From positions 1,302,001-1,366,000 of the forward strand of contig NZ_OZ245776.1 of NCBI RefSeq assembly GCF_965227735.1: 64,000 bases of DNA. The letters are read 5' to 3'. Every line of letters starts with the position of its first letter. The stretch's first letter is position 1. The translations under genes and the position numbers were made by a program. This DNA is from Larkinella sp965227735 (GTDB taxonomy: Bacteria > Bacteroidota > Bacteroidia > Cytophagales > Spirosomataceae). Under the pieces are notes generated by a model. It was not told where the DNA came from. It was given only the letters and a program-made list of their open reading frames with translations, and made no database searches. Shown piece by piece: positions 53,709 through 62,712 of the stretch.

Positions 53709-55180
53709 TACTCATATCCCGGATTCTGGACGAGTTTGGAATTCCGGCTCATCACGGTTTCGGAGAGCGGGAACAGCAGCAGGTTGGTTTGTCCTTTGCG
53801 GTCGGCGAGTGACGGAACGAGGTCGAATGCTTTGTTAAACCGAACCAGATCCCACCAGCGTTTGCCTTCAAAAGCCAGTTCGAACAGGCGTTCTTTCAGA
53901 ATGGCATCGTCGTTGGCGGCTTTGGTCGTCGACACAAACCGGTGTTTCTCAAACTGATCGCCGTAGGCCCGCTGCCGAACCAGGTTGATTTCGGTGGCCG
54001 GGTCCTGCCCCAGCGCGTTTTTGGCTTCGGCAATCATCAGCAGCACATCGGCGTAGCGGTAAATGATGACATCGTCCAGAAACCGCCGGCCATTGGCATC
54101 GATAAAACCGCTGAACTTGGTCATGATCGACGTGTAGAAGGTTGCTTTCCCCTGGGCATCTTTGCCGTAGATTTCCACGAACGATTTGTCCTTGCGTTTG
54201 TCGTCCGCAGTAAACTGTTTCCGCATGGTTTCGGAAGGGGCCCACCAGTTCATGCCACCACCCAGACCGATTTTCTGGAGGGTGGCCGCATCCGTTCCCG
54301 GTGGCAGGTCGCTGTCGCGGATATACATATCGCCACTGTAGTTGTTGATGGCTTCCAGATCCTGGTAGCGCACGGCAAACACGATTTCTTTGTTGCCTTT
54401 GTTGGTATAACTGAACACATCCGCAAAATTCGGCAGCAGGGCGACGTCGCTTTTCTGCACTTCCTGCAAAGCCGCCAGGGCGGTATTGAGGGCCGCATCT
54501 CCGCCGTTTCTCCGTTTGGCAATCCAGAGATACACATCGCCTTTCAGGGCGTTGGCCGCCGGTTTCGACCAGGCTCCGCGCCGGGTTGGGTAGGTATTGG
54601 CCGGAAAAAGCTCCAGTGCTTTGGCCAGATCGTCGGTGATCAGTTTAAACATCTCCTCTTCCGAAGCCCGTGGTTTGTAGATCGTTTCCGGGTCTGACGA
54701 TTCCGTCGGGTCCAGCAGCAGCGGTGTTCCGCCCCAGGTCCGCACCAGCACGAAATACAGATACGCCCGCAGGGTATACGCTTCCGCCAAAATGGTGTTT
54801 TTGGCACTTTCTGACGTAAACGCGATGGCTGGTGTGTATTTAAGAATCAGGTTGATGTCGTGGATCACCGTGTAAATCGTCCCCCAGTCAGGACCGGGTG
54901 CGGTAATTTTGTGCAGGCGGTTTTGAAAGTAGGGAATCCGGAAATCCGCATTCAGGATGCCGGTTCCCATGATTTCGCTGCGGGACTCGCCAAGGTAGTA
55001 GAGGTTAAAATTGGTGAAGGCTCGAAAACGGGCATACATCCCACTTTTGGCACCCACCACGTCTTCCTGCGTTTTCCAGTACGAAGCCGCCGTGATCTGG
55101 CTTTCGGGTTGAACATCCAGTTCTTTGTCACAGGAAGTCAACAAAACAATAAACAACAGGGTGATGAGGTTGTTTTTCAT
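53708..55180 (-). CDS. SusD/RagB-type nutrient-binding lipoprotein
   Basis: The 490-residue protein has a lipobox LLTSC (Cys17) and SusD features: ITAASYWKTQEDVVGAKSGM near the N-terminus, AYTLRAYLYFVLVRTWGGTP, YADVLLMIAEAKNALGQDP, LFELAFEGKRWWDLVRFNK and a C-terminal QNPGYE. It forms the substrate lid for the SusC partner 14 bases upstream in transcription order. The pair opens the large catabolic operon. Ligand specificity cannot be read from sequence, but the following aldolase and BNR genes point to an acidic sugar. Confidence 0.95.
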   Translation of the reverse strand: MKNNLITLLFIVLLTSCDKELDVQPESQITAASYWKTQEDVVGAKSGMYARFRAFTNFNLYYLGESRSEIMGTGILNADFRIPYFQNRLHKITAPGPDWGTIYTVIHDINLILKYTPAIAFTSESAKNTILAEAYTLRAYLYFVLVRTWGGTPLLLDPTESSDPETIYKPRASEEEMFKLITDDLAKALELFPANTYPTRRGAWSKPAANALKGDVYLWIAKRRNGGDAALNTALAALQEVQKSDVALLPNFADVFSYTNKGNKEIVFAVRYQDLEAINNYSGDMYIRDSDLPPGTDAATLQKIGLGGGMNWWAPSETMRKQFTADDKRKDKSFVEIYGKDAQGKATFYTSIMTKFSGFIDANGRRFLDDVIIYRYADVLLMIAEAKNALGQDPATEINLVRQRAYGDQFEKHRFVSTTKAANDDAILKERLFELAFEGKRWWDLVRFNKAFDLVPSLADRKGQTNLLLFPLSETVMSRNSKLVQNPGYE

Positions 55181-55193
55181 GATCGTTTCTTGA

Positions 55194-58100
55194 TTAGAAT
55201 GACACGTTCAGACCTACGATGAAATTTCTCGGAACCGGATAGCGGCCATTGTCCTGCCCACCTTCTTCGGGATTGAGTCCGGAGTATTTCGTGAAATACT
55301 TCAGGTTGTTCGCCGTCACGTTCAGCCGCAGGTTGCTCAGGCCGAGTTTCGACGTCAGGCCGGAAGGCAGGCTGTAGCCCAGCGAAATTTCCCGGATGGC
55401 CAGAAAATTGCCTTTCTCGAAATAGTAGGAATTCTGCCGGAAGAGGTTGCTCTGCACCTGCTGATCGGCATAGTAATAGCGGGCAATGTCGGTCTGATCG
55501 CCCGGTTTCTGCCACGAGCGCAGGATGTCGGTGGAGGCATTGTTTTCGCCCACAAACTGGCCGTTGTACAACGCCCGGGTGTAGTTGTAGATGGTGTGTC
55601 CCAGCGTGTAATCGGCCCGGGCCGTCAGGCTGAAATTCCGGTACGCCAGCGAGGTCGTAAAACCGCCCGTCACCGTCGGATATATGTTGCCGAGATAGAC
55701 GCGGTCGAACGAGTTGATTTCACCGTTGCCGTCCACATCGAGCCAGTTGACATCGCCCCCAAACTTCGTTTTGCTGGCCAGTGGCACAATAATGTCGCGC
55801 GGGGCGGCAGCCGCTTCTTCGTCAGTGGCAAAAATGCCGAGCTGTTTGTAGGCGTAGTAATCACCGATCCGCCCCCCTTCCTGAAGCCCCCCGCGCCATT
55901 CGTTTTTGCCGGTTTCCGGGTCATAGACCAGCACCCCGCCAACCCGGTTCCGGTCGTTCCCGTTGTCCGGCAATTTCAGAATTTTTTGCTGATTGGTGGC
56001 AATGTTGAAGCTGGCGTTCCAGTTGAAACCCGACTCCGAACGGATGATCGTCCCCGCCACTTCCACTTCGATGCCCTGATTTTGCAGACTGCCGTAGTTG
56101 GTCAGGATGGACTGAAAACCGGTTTCCAGCGGCAATTCCAGGTTTGTGAGCAGATTGTCGGTCCGTTTCCGGAAGTAGTCCACCAGCAGATTCACCCGCC
56201 CGTTGAACAGGCCAATGTCCATCCCGACGTCATACGTCTGGGTCTGTTCCCACTTGAGGTTCGAGTTCGGAATGACGGTATTCTGAATGGCCGCCGTGCC
56301 GTCATACCGTGACCCCACGCTGTAGGTCCCCTGCGCCTGAAAATCACCCAGTTGCCCCAGGTTTCCATTGACGCCGTAACTGGATCGCAGTTTCAGCGTG
56401 TTCACGACCCGCGCCAGCCCGGCTTCTTTCCAGAATGATTCGTTGTGGATATTCCAGCCCACCGAGGCTCCGGGAAACAAGCCCCACTTGTTGTTCTGAC
56501 CTAAATTGGACGCACCGTCGTAGCGGGCGTTCAGCGAGAGTAGATACTTCTGGGCGAAATTGTAGTTGGCGCGTCCGAAAAAACTCAGAATCCGCTGCTG
56601 CGTAACCGAACTGCTGACGGCGGTTGGAGTGGCCGAAGCGTTGAGGGTCGGAATAATGTCCGTGGAAGCGCCCTGACCCGTCGCCGATAAAGCCGATAGT
56701 TTCCGGTCAAAATACGAACTGCCGAGCATAAAATCCAGGCCGTGCTGGTTGAAGCTTTTGGTGTAATTCAGAATGGCATCGACCTGCTGCTGCCAGTGTG
56801 TCGAGCGGGCTCCGGTGGCCACCCGCGAATCGATGAAAGCCAGTGGACCGTTCAGATAGGATTTTTGGAAGGAGTTTTCATCGGTTTCGATCACGTAGAG
56901 CGAGGTGGAAGGTTCAAATGTCAGCCCCGGCAGAATGTTCCAGGTCAAACCGCCCCCCAGGGTTAGCCGATACCGTTTGTTGTCGGTCGCATAGCGGTTC
57001 AACTGGTACAGCGGGTTGCCAATGGATCGGTTAAAACCGGGCGACATCGTGCCGTCTTCAAAATACAGTTTGGCCGTCGGTGGCAGGGCCAGCGCGCGCT
57101 GAAAAATCTGATTATCGCTGAAAACCTGGTTGTTGCCCGAATTGGTAAAGTTGGTAAACGCGTTGACTTTCAGCTTTTCCCGCACCTTCAGATCACCGCT
57201 GAAATCAAAGGTAAACCGCCGAAAATCCGTATTGATGGCAATGCCCTGTGATTTGAGGTAGCCGACGCCCAGGTTGTAGCTTCCCTTGTCAGTGCCGCCC
57301 ATGGCGCCCAGGTAATAGTTTTGGGAGATACCGGTTTGGAACAGCACATCCTGCCAGTCGGTATTCTTGAAAATCAGCGTTTTGGTCGGATCGGCGGGGT
57401 CGGCAATGCTTTCCCAGCCTTCGCCCAGTTTGTATTGATTCTGCGGGGTGAGGTACTGAACCGTCGAATAGGTGCGGTTGGACAGATCGTTTCCGGTTCC
57501 GAAACTGTTGGCGAGGGTCAGCACATTCATGCGTTCCGGAATCTTCCTGGCAGAGTTCAACACCCCTAACCGACCATAGTATACGTAGTCGCGGGCCGAC
57601 ATCATGTTGTAGCGTTTGGCCAGTTGCGAAAACGTGGTATTCTGCCGGAAGGTGATCAGCATTTTGCCGGATTTACCTTTTTTCGTTGTGATAATCACCA
57701 CGCCGTTGGCACCTCTGGCCCCGTAAATGGAGGTGGATGACGCATCTTTCAGGACTTGCAGCGTTTCGATGTCGTCGGCATTGATGTCGTTCATGTCAGA
57801 CCGGATAACACCGTCGATGATGTAGAGTGGCGAAGAACCGTCGGGATTGTTGATCGATGTTCCGCCCCGGATGATGACCCGCGGAGCCGCTCCGGGCTGA
57901 CCCGTCGTCGTTTGCACCCGCACACCCGGCAAGGTTCCCTGCAAGGCCGAAGCCGCATTGGCGTACGGAATGTTTTCCAACACCTTGTTATCGAGCTTGG
58001 AAATCGAGGTCGTCACGGTTTCGCGGGACTGGGAACCGTAGCCGACCACCACCACTTCGTTCAGCGTTTTCAGATCGGGTTCCAGCACCACACTCACGTC

Positions 58101-58382
58101 TGTCTGGTTGCCGACAACGACCTCTTTGGTCTGGTAGCCGATGTAGCTAAAGACCAGCGTTTTGTCGCTGGATGCATTGATCGTGAATTTTCCGGTCCCA
58201 TCCGTTGTAACCCCGATCTGGGTGCCTTTCACCACCACGGTAACAAAAGGAAGCGGGGCCTGGTCGGCACTGGATGTAACGGTTCCCTTGACCAATTGGG
58301 CCTGGGCTTTCGCACAATACCCCATTACGAGCCAACAACACAGAACGAGGACTCTACAATAGATTTTGGGCAGTGTCTTCAT
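55194..58382 (-). CDS. SusC/RagA-type TonB-linked outer membrane receptor
   Basis: The 1062-residue protein has a signal peptide (VLCCWLVMGYCAKAQAQ), a carboxypeptidase-regulatory-like domain (about 30-110: VKGTVTSSADQAPLPFVTVV), the TonB-box region LNEVVVVGYGSQSRETVT, a plug with LYIIDGVIRSDMNDI and LQVLKDASSTSIYGARGANG, and a barrel ending FIVGLNVSF. It is the first gene of the nineteen-gene minus-strand block. The promoter should lie in the AT-rich region shared with the divergent FadR-type regulator. No sigma/anti-sigma pair is present, so control by the adjacent regulator is the simplest model. Confidence 0.95.
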   Translation of the reverse strand: MKTLPKIYCRVLVLCCWLVMGYCAKAQAQLVKGTVTSSADQAPLPFVTVVVKGTQIGVTTDGTGKFTINASSDKTLVFSYIGYQTKEVVVGNQTDVSVVLEPDLKTLNEVVVVGYGSQSRETVTTSISKLDNKVLENIPYANAASALQGTLPGVRVQTTTGQPGAAPRVIIRGGTSINNPDGSSPLYIIDGVIRSDMNDINADDIETLQVLKDASSTSIYGARGANGVVIITTKKGKSGKMLITFRQNTTFSQLAKRYNMMSARDYVYYGRLGVLNSARKIPERMNVLTLANSFGTGNDLSNRTYSTVQYLTPQNQYKLGEGWESIADPADPTKTLIFKNTDWQDVLFQTGISQNYYLGAMGGTDKGSYNLGVGYLKSQGIAINTDFRRFTFDFSGDLKVREKLKVNAFTNFTNSGNNQVFSDNQIFQRALALPPTAKLYFEDGTMSPGFNRSIGNPLYQLNRYATDNKRYRLTLGGGLTWNILPGLTFEPSTSLYVIETDENSFQKSYLNGPLAFIDSRVATGARSTHWQQQVDAILNYTKSFNQHGLDFMLGSSYFDRKLSALSATGQGASTDIIPTLNASATPTAVSSSVTQQRILSFFGRANYNFAQKYLLSLNARYDGASNLGQNNKWGLFPGASVGWNIHNESFWKEAGLARVVNTLKLRSSYGVNGNLGQLGDFQAQGTYSVGSRYDGTAAIQNTVIPNSNLKWEQTQTYDVGMDIGLFNGRVNLLVDYFRKRTDNLLTNLELPLETGFQSILTNYGSLQNQGIEVEVAGTIIRSESGFNWNASFNIATNQQKILKLPDNGNDRNRVGGVLVYDPETGKNEWRGGLQEGGRIGDYYAYKQLGIFATDEEAAAAPRDIIVPLASKTKFGGDVNWLDVDGNGEINSFDRVYLGNIYPTVTGGFTTSLAYRNFSLTARADYTLGHTIYNYTRALYNGQFVGENNASTDILRSWQKPGDQTDIARYYYADQQVQSNLFRQNSYYFEKGNFLAIREISLGYSLPSGLTSKLGLSNLRLNVTANNLKYFTKYSGLNPEEGGQDNGRYPVPRNFIVGLNVSF

Positions 58383-58453
58383 GGAAGTAGATGATTAAAA
58401 TCATAGAAGAAAGGAATGGAATCAGGGTCTTTGAGCGAATTATATTCTATCTT

Positions 58454-58474
58454 TACATTTGTCCTACAAATATA
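58454..58474. promoter_or_regulatory. Palindromic operator candidate overlapping divergent -7 elements
   Basis: ATTTGT (58457-58462) and ACAAAT (58466-58471) form a perfect palindrome with a 3-base centre, the size typical of FadR-family sites. TACATTTG (58454-58461) on the plus strand and TATATTTG (58467-58474) on the minus strand both match TAnnTTTG, so a bound repressor would cover the -7 boxes of the regulator and of SusC. A further TACATTTG lies at 58557-58564, close to the regulator start. The -33 boxes are not clear. Confidence 0.5.
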
Positions 58475-58580
58475 ATAGTCGTATTTTAATTATAATAGAA
58501 TTGTATCAAAAAAGATATAGTACTTCAAAAAGTGCCAAAATACCGGGGTATTGCATTACATTTGCACCAAAAAATGAAAC

Positions 58581-59318
58581 ATGAATAGTAAATTAGGGTT
58601 GCTGGAACCGTTGGAGAGCCTGTCGATGACCGACCGCGTTGAAAATATCCTGCGTGAATATTTTACGGAAAATGCCTTTAAACCCGGCGATGCGCTTCCG
58701 AACGAACTGGAAATTGCTCAGAAACTGAATGTAAGCCGGAATGTGGTTCGGGAAGCCCTGAGCCGGCTTCGGATGCTGGGCATGATTGAAGCCCGGCCCC
58801 GGCGCGGCATGATTATGTCGCAGCCCGATTTGCTGGCCGGGATCGAAAAAGTGTTGAATCCGTTTATTCTGAGCCAGAGCAACCAGAAAGATATTTTCGA
58901 ACTACGGCTGATCCTGGAAATGGGAATCGCCGAGTTTCTCTTTGCCCGAAAAACGCAGAAGGATCTGGACGAACTGGAGCAGATTGTTGAAAAGCAGAAA
59001 ACGCTGCCGGTTCTTTCGAAAGAAGATGAGATTGAGTTTCACGGCAAACTGTACGATATGACGGGTAATGAGACGTTCCAGCGGTTTCAAAGCCTGCTGT
59101 TCCCGGTTTTTGAACACGTTTTTGCTTCCATGACCAACCAGAAAGACAACTACGTGCTCATCGACCCGGTTTCCCACGCCGACCTGTTCAGAATTCTCAA
59201 GGACGGAACGCCCGAAGCGTTCCGGAAAGCGATGCACAAACACCTTGAGGTATATTATAATTCCCTTCCTCCTTACTTCAAAAGTCCGTCTCCGGTTTTT
59301 TCAGATCCAGTTCCTTGA
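58581..59318 (+). CDS. FadR-type (GntR family) transcriptional regulator
   Basis: The 245-residue protein has an N-terminal winged helix (PNELEIAQKLNVSRNVVREALSRLRMLGMIEARPRRG, given in two parts: recognition helix around SRNVVREAL near 54-62) and a C-terminal FCD ligand-binding domain with metal-type residues in EFHGKLYDMTGN and MHKHLEVYY. FCD regulators sense sugar acids, sialic acid or organic acids; E. coli NanR belongs here. It is divergent from the SusC-led operon and is the only regulator next to it, so it is the probable controller. Its last codons overlap the convergent DUF1080 gene by 41 bases. Confidence 0.92.
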   Translation: MNSKLGLLEPLESLSMTDRVENILREYFTENAFKPGDALPNELEIAQKLNVSRNVVREALSRLRMLGMIEARPRRGMIMSQPDLLAGIEKVLNPFILSQSNQKDIFELRLILEMGIAEFLFARKTQKDLDELEQIVEKQKTLPVLSKEDEIEFHGKLYDMTGNETFQRFQSLLFPVFEHVFASMTNQKDNYVLIDPVSHADLFRILKDGTPEAFRKAMHKHLEVYYNSLPPYFKSPSPVFSDPVP

Positions 59319-60078
59319 TCCAGATGTTGCGGTAATAGACATCATGCCCTTCGGCCTGGAGCTTCAGGCCGCCCGGTGTATCGGTGATGCCTTTGCCGCC
59401 GTCATTCCCGCCATCGATGCCCGAATTGGGTCCGCCCCATACCTGGTTGATTTCCTGATTGGTATGCACTTTTTTACCGTTGAAATACATCGTCAGCCGG
59501 GCTTTTTCGGTGCGCTTGCCATCCTTAAACCGGGCCGCCCGAAAAACAATGTCGTAGGCATTCCATTTTCCGACGCCGTTGTAAGCATGATACGGTGACG
59601 GCGTTTCGTTGATCACGGCTGCCATCCCGTGCGAAGTGGTGTCGCCATCGAGCACCTGAATTTCGTAGCGGTTTTGCAGATAGACCCCACTGTTGCCACC
59701 CGGTTTCAGAATATAAAACTCGATATGCAGCCGGAAATCCCGGAACGTTTGCTTCGTCACGATGTCGGCGGTACCGTATTTGCCGCCCGCGGCCGTGGGG
59801 TCGTTGGTATTCAGAACCGTGCCTTTTCCGTCCGGATCTTTTTCAATGGTCCATTTGATGGGCGGAGTGGCGGCATACCGGGGGCCTTCCCAGTAGATCC
59901 ACTTCGAATCGAGCATCTGGCGCGAGCCGTCAAACAGGACTTCAGCCCCTTTGGGCGCGTTGGTGCCGACGCCCACCTGAGCCTGGACGTTGATCGAAAG
60001 AATTGAATACAAGGCAATTGCCAGAATAAAAAGAAATCTAGAAGCAACCGTCGAAAGGCGAAAAGCAGAATAGTTCAT
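59278..60078 (-). CDS. DUF1080 domain protein (3-keto-disaccharide hydrolase type)
   Basis: The 266-residue protein has a signal peptide (FLFILAIALYSILSINVQAQ) and the concanavalin-like DUF1080 fold: EVLFDGSRQMLDSKWIYWEG, RDFRLHIEFYILKPGGNSGV, YLQNRYEIQVLDG, PYHAYNGVGKWNAYDIVFRA and the C-terminal YYRNIWIKEL. Family members hydrolyse 3-keto-glycosides made by Gfo/Idh/MocA-type dehydrogenases, and such a dehydrogenase gene is divergent from it. It should act in the periplasm. Its 3' end overlaps that of the regulator gene by 41 bases on the opposite strand. Confidence 0.9.
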   Translation of the reverse strand: MNYSAFRLSTVASRFLFILAIALYSILSINVQAQVGVGTNAPKGAEVLFDGSRQMLDSKWIYWEGPRYAATPPIKWTIEKDPDGKGTVLNTNDPTAAGGKYGTADIVTKQTFRDFRLHIEFYILKPGGNSGVYLQNRYEIQVLDGDTTSHGMAAVINETPSPYHAYNGVGKWNAYDIVFRAARFKDGKRTEKARLTMYFNGKKVHTNQEINQVWGGPNSGIDGGNDGGKGITDTPGGLKLQAEGHDVYYRNIWIKELDLKKPETDF

Positions 60079-60255
60079 CAGAAAAAGGGGTTTGGAATCG
60101 ATCCGTAAAGGTGCGCTAAAGATAAGCGGGTTTCTGTGAATTGCCGATTGGATTTTTTCGATTATCCAATTAATTTACATCGGGTTAACGCGCCGGAATG
60201 GAGTAGTTGACCCGTCGGTTTTGCTTACTGAATTCTAAACCTACTCCCTTTGAAA

Positions 60256-61629
60256 ATGAAAGATAACGCTTTTACCGTGTCCCGGCGGGATTTCCTGCTG
60301 GCGGCTGCGGCCACCGCACTGGCTCCTCCGCTGGTGCTTCAAGCTTCCAAAAGAAAAACCGGCCCAAACGACAAACTTAACCATGCCTGCATCGGCGTGG
60401 GCGGTATGGGCTGGGGCGACCTCAACCAATTCGGCAAGCATCCGCGGGTCAATATTGTAGCAATCTGCGATGTGGATGCGATCCGGCTGAAAAAAGCTTC
60501 CGACGCCTACCCGCAGGCCCGCACGTATACCGACTGGCGCGAACTCCTTGAAAAAGAAGGTGATAAAATTGACTCGGTCAATGTAACCGTGCCGGATCAT
60601 AATCACTTTGCCATTGCCATCCAGGCCATCCGCAACGGCAAACACGTGTATTGCCAGAAACCGATGTGCCACGATGTGGCCGAGGTTCGGGTGCTGACCG
60701 AAGCCGCCGTCAAAGCCGGCGTCGTGACCCAGCTCGGCACGCAGATAGCCGCGGGCAAAGGCGACCGCACCGCCGTTCAGTGGATCAAAGAAGGAGCCAT
60801 CGGCAAGGTAAAACACGCCTACCTCTGCTCCAACCGCCCCGGTGCCGTTGAACATTACCGGCTCGTTGGCCCGCGACCGACCGAAGCTCAGGAAGCTCCC
60901 TCGACCCTGAACTGGGACCTCTGGGTGGGTACGGCCCCGATGCGCCCTTTTTCGCCGGACATCTACCACCCGACCAAATGGCGGGCGTGGCAGGATTTTG
61001 GCACTGGCTGGTCGGGCGACATTGGCTGCCACATTTTCGACGCCGTGTGGAAAGGGCTGGGCCTGAGACCGCCCAAATCGGTGATCGCCGAAGTGCAGAA
61101 ATCCTGGGAAGACTCACCGGCCCGGCGGGGTGACACCTGGCCGCAGGGCAACCACATCACCTGGTCGTTTCCGGGCAACAAAATGACCGCTTCCCGCACC
61201 TTGCCGGTCGAGTGGTTCGACGGAGAATTTTACCCGCCGGAAGAAATCCGCGCCTTGTTCTCGGTAACCGACTATCCCGCTGAATCGGCGATGTTGATCG
61301 GCACGAAAGGTGCCCTGCTGATTCCGCACGGCAAGATGCCCGTTCTGCTGCCGGGCGACCAATTCAAGGACTACAAAGTGCCGGAACTGGAAGAACGCAA
61401 CCATTACCATCATTTTGCGGAGGCTTGTCTGGGCGGCCCGAAAACCGAATCCCATTTTGCCCAATCCGGCCCGATGACGGAGGCTATTTTGTTGGGTACC
61501 GTTGCGATTCGGGTGCCAGGTCAACTGCTGGAATGGGATGCTGCCCGGATGAAATTCCCGAACAATCCCGACGCCGAGCGCTACCTGAGCCGAATTTACC
61601 GCGATGGCTGGCGCATTGCCGGGTTGTAA
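60256..61629 (+). CDS. Tat-exported Gfo/Idh/MocA-family oxidoreductase
   Basis: The 457-residue protein starts best at the ATG at 60256; a TTG six bases upstream is possible. A twin-arginine leader (VSRRDFLLAAAATALAPP) is followed by a Rossmann domain (ACIGVGGMGWGDLN, AICDVDAIRLKKASDAYP), the DHNHFAIAIQAIRNGKHVYC segment and QKP instead of the usual EKP motif, and a dimerisation domain with KWRAWQDFGTGWSGDIGCH. Such exported enzymes carry bound NAD(P) and oxidise or isomerise sugars in the periplasm. Together with the DUF1080 protein it could cleave glycosides by a 3-keto mechanism. It shares a 178-base promoter region with that gene. Confidence 0.92.
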   Translation: MKDNAFTVSRRDFLLAAAATALAPPLVLQASKRKTGPNDKLNHACIGVGGMGWGDLNQFGKHPRVNIVAICDVDAIRLKKASDAYPQARTYTDWRELLEKEGDKIDSVNVTVPDHNHFAIAIQAIRNGKHVYCQKPMCHDVAEVRVLTEAAVKAGVVTQLGTQIAAGKGDRTAVQWIKEGAIGKVKHAYLCSNRPGAVEHYRLVGPRPTEAQEAPSTLNWDLWVGTAPMRPFSPDIYHPTKWRAWQDFGTGWSGDIGCHIFDAVWKGLGLRPPKSVIAEVQKSWEDSPARRGDTWPQGNHITWSFPGNKMTASRTLPVEWFDGEFYPPEEIRALFSVTDYPAESAMLIGTKGALLIPHGKMPVLLPGDQFKDYKVPELEERNHYHHFAEACLGGPKTESHFAQSGPMTEAILLGTVAIRVPGQLLEWDAARMKFPNNPDAERYLSRIYRDGWRIAGL

Positions 61630-61675
61630 ATTACCACTTTCTCTAACCCGGTTAAAAGAATTACAAAATGATTCA

Positions 61676-62090
61676 TCCCTACGGGATTCATTTTCCGTAG
61701 AAGCGGATGTGGTTCCTAAAAAATGGATCATCCCTACGGGATTCCCCTTGGCAACCAATCCCGTGGGGATGAATCGTATTGTAGCAATAGGTTTCAACCC
61801 GATAACGAAGGCAATCAATCCCGTAGGGATGATCCATTTTGTACTCCCCCGGTTCAACCCACCGACGAATGCAATCAATCCCGTAGGGATGAATCATTTT
61901 GTAGCCTCCGGTTTCAAACCGCTGACGATTGCAATTAATCCCGTAGGGATGATCCATTTTGTAGCCTCCGGTTCAACCCGCTGACGAAGGCAATCTATCT
62001 CGTAAGGATAATCCATTTGTAACCTCCGGTTTAACCCGCTGACGAAGGCAATCAATCCCGTAGGGATGATCCATTTTGTAGCCTCCGATT
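61676..62090. repeat. Second array of the CCCGTAGGG repeat core, period about 60 bp
   Basis: Forward cores (AATCCCGTAGGGATGATCC type) begin at 61757, 61817, 61877, 61937, about 61996 (decayed) and 62054; two inverted cores are at 61676-61686 and 61731-61741. Between cores lies a conserved piece of about 30 bases containing CGCTGACGAAGGCAAT. The conserved between-core sequence distinguishes it from a CRISPR array. It fills the region between the oxidoreductase and the DinB-type gene. Confidence 0.9.
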
Positions 62091-62187
62091 TAACATTGCT
62101 GGGCGGGATTTGCAATTCCGCCCTTTTCTGTTCCGGATTTAAAATTCGATGCGCTTCATAATCAGGCTATTCCATTTTCCAAATCGC

Positions 62188-62712
62188 TCACTCTCCCGAC
62201 AACGCCAGCTTAATGTGCGCAAAATGGTGTTGTACATGCCAGGCCGACATGGCAATAGCCTGCGCCTGGCTGAACCAGAGTTTCCGAATGGGGTGATAGT
62301 ATTTGATCGCCAACTGCTCATCCGTCAGCGATTTTAACAGGTAGACATACCGGCGCGTGATGCCATCGAACGACACCAGCGAATCGTCAATCGGCGCGTT
62401 CAGCGAATCTGGCGTGGTCACCCAGGCATCCATATTGATCAGGGTGACGACCTCATAATCAGGCTCTGTGAGGGCTTTTTTCATCCGCAGAAAATGCAGC
62501 AGTTGAATATCGCTGACGTGGTGAATCAATTGCTGAACGGTCCAGCTTCCCTCGCGGTAGGTCTTGGTCAACTCCTCCGGCGACAGGTTTTCGACCAACT
62601 CCCGGTAACGGGCTGGCATGGCTTCAACGATGGCAATCAAATGCTGTAATTCTGCCGGTGAGTAGGTTTCCTGCGTCGTAAGCTTGCCGATGGGGTATTT
62701 CCGGTTTTCCAT
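62188..62712 (-). CDS. YfiT-type DinB protein (bacillithiol S-transferase-like)
   Basis: The 174-residue protein is of the YfiT group: RKYPIGKLTTQETYS near the N-terminus, SWTVQQLIHHVSDIQLLHFL with the first His ligand, and AWHVQHHFAHIKLAL with the remaining two. YfiT-like proteins bind a divalent metal and some transfer bacillithiol or another thiol to electrophiles. Whether this organism makes bacillithiol is not shown here. The gene is isolated, between the repeat array and the ABC exporter region. Confidence 0.9.
   Translation of the reverse strand: MENRKYPIGKLTTQETYSPAELQHLIAIVEAMPARYRELVENLSPEELTKTYREGSWTVQQLIHHVSDIQLLHFLRMKKALTEPDYEVVTLINMDAWVTTPDSLNAPIDDSLVSFDGITRRYVYLLKSLTDEQLAIKYYHPIRKLWFSQAQAIAMSAWHVQHHFAHIKLALSGE

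Noticed and set aside
61757..62090. CRISPR-like array: roughly 28-base repeats at a regular 60-base spacing
   Set aside because: The sequence between repeats is itself conserved from unit to unit, the repeats decay internally, inverted copies are present, and no cas gene is near.
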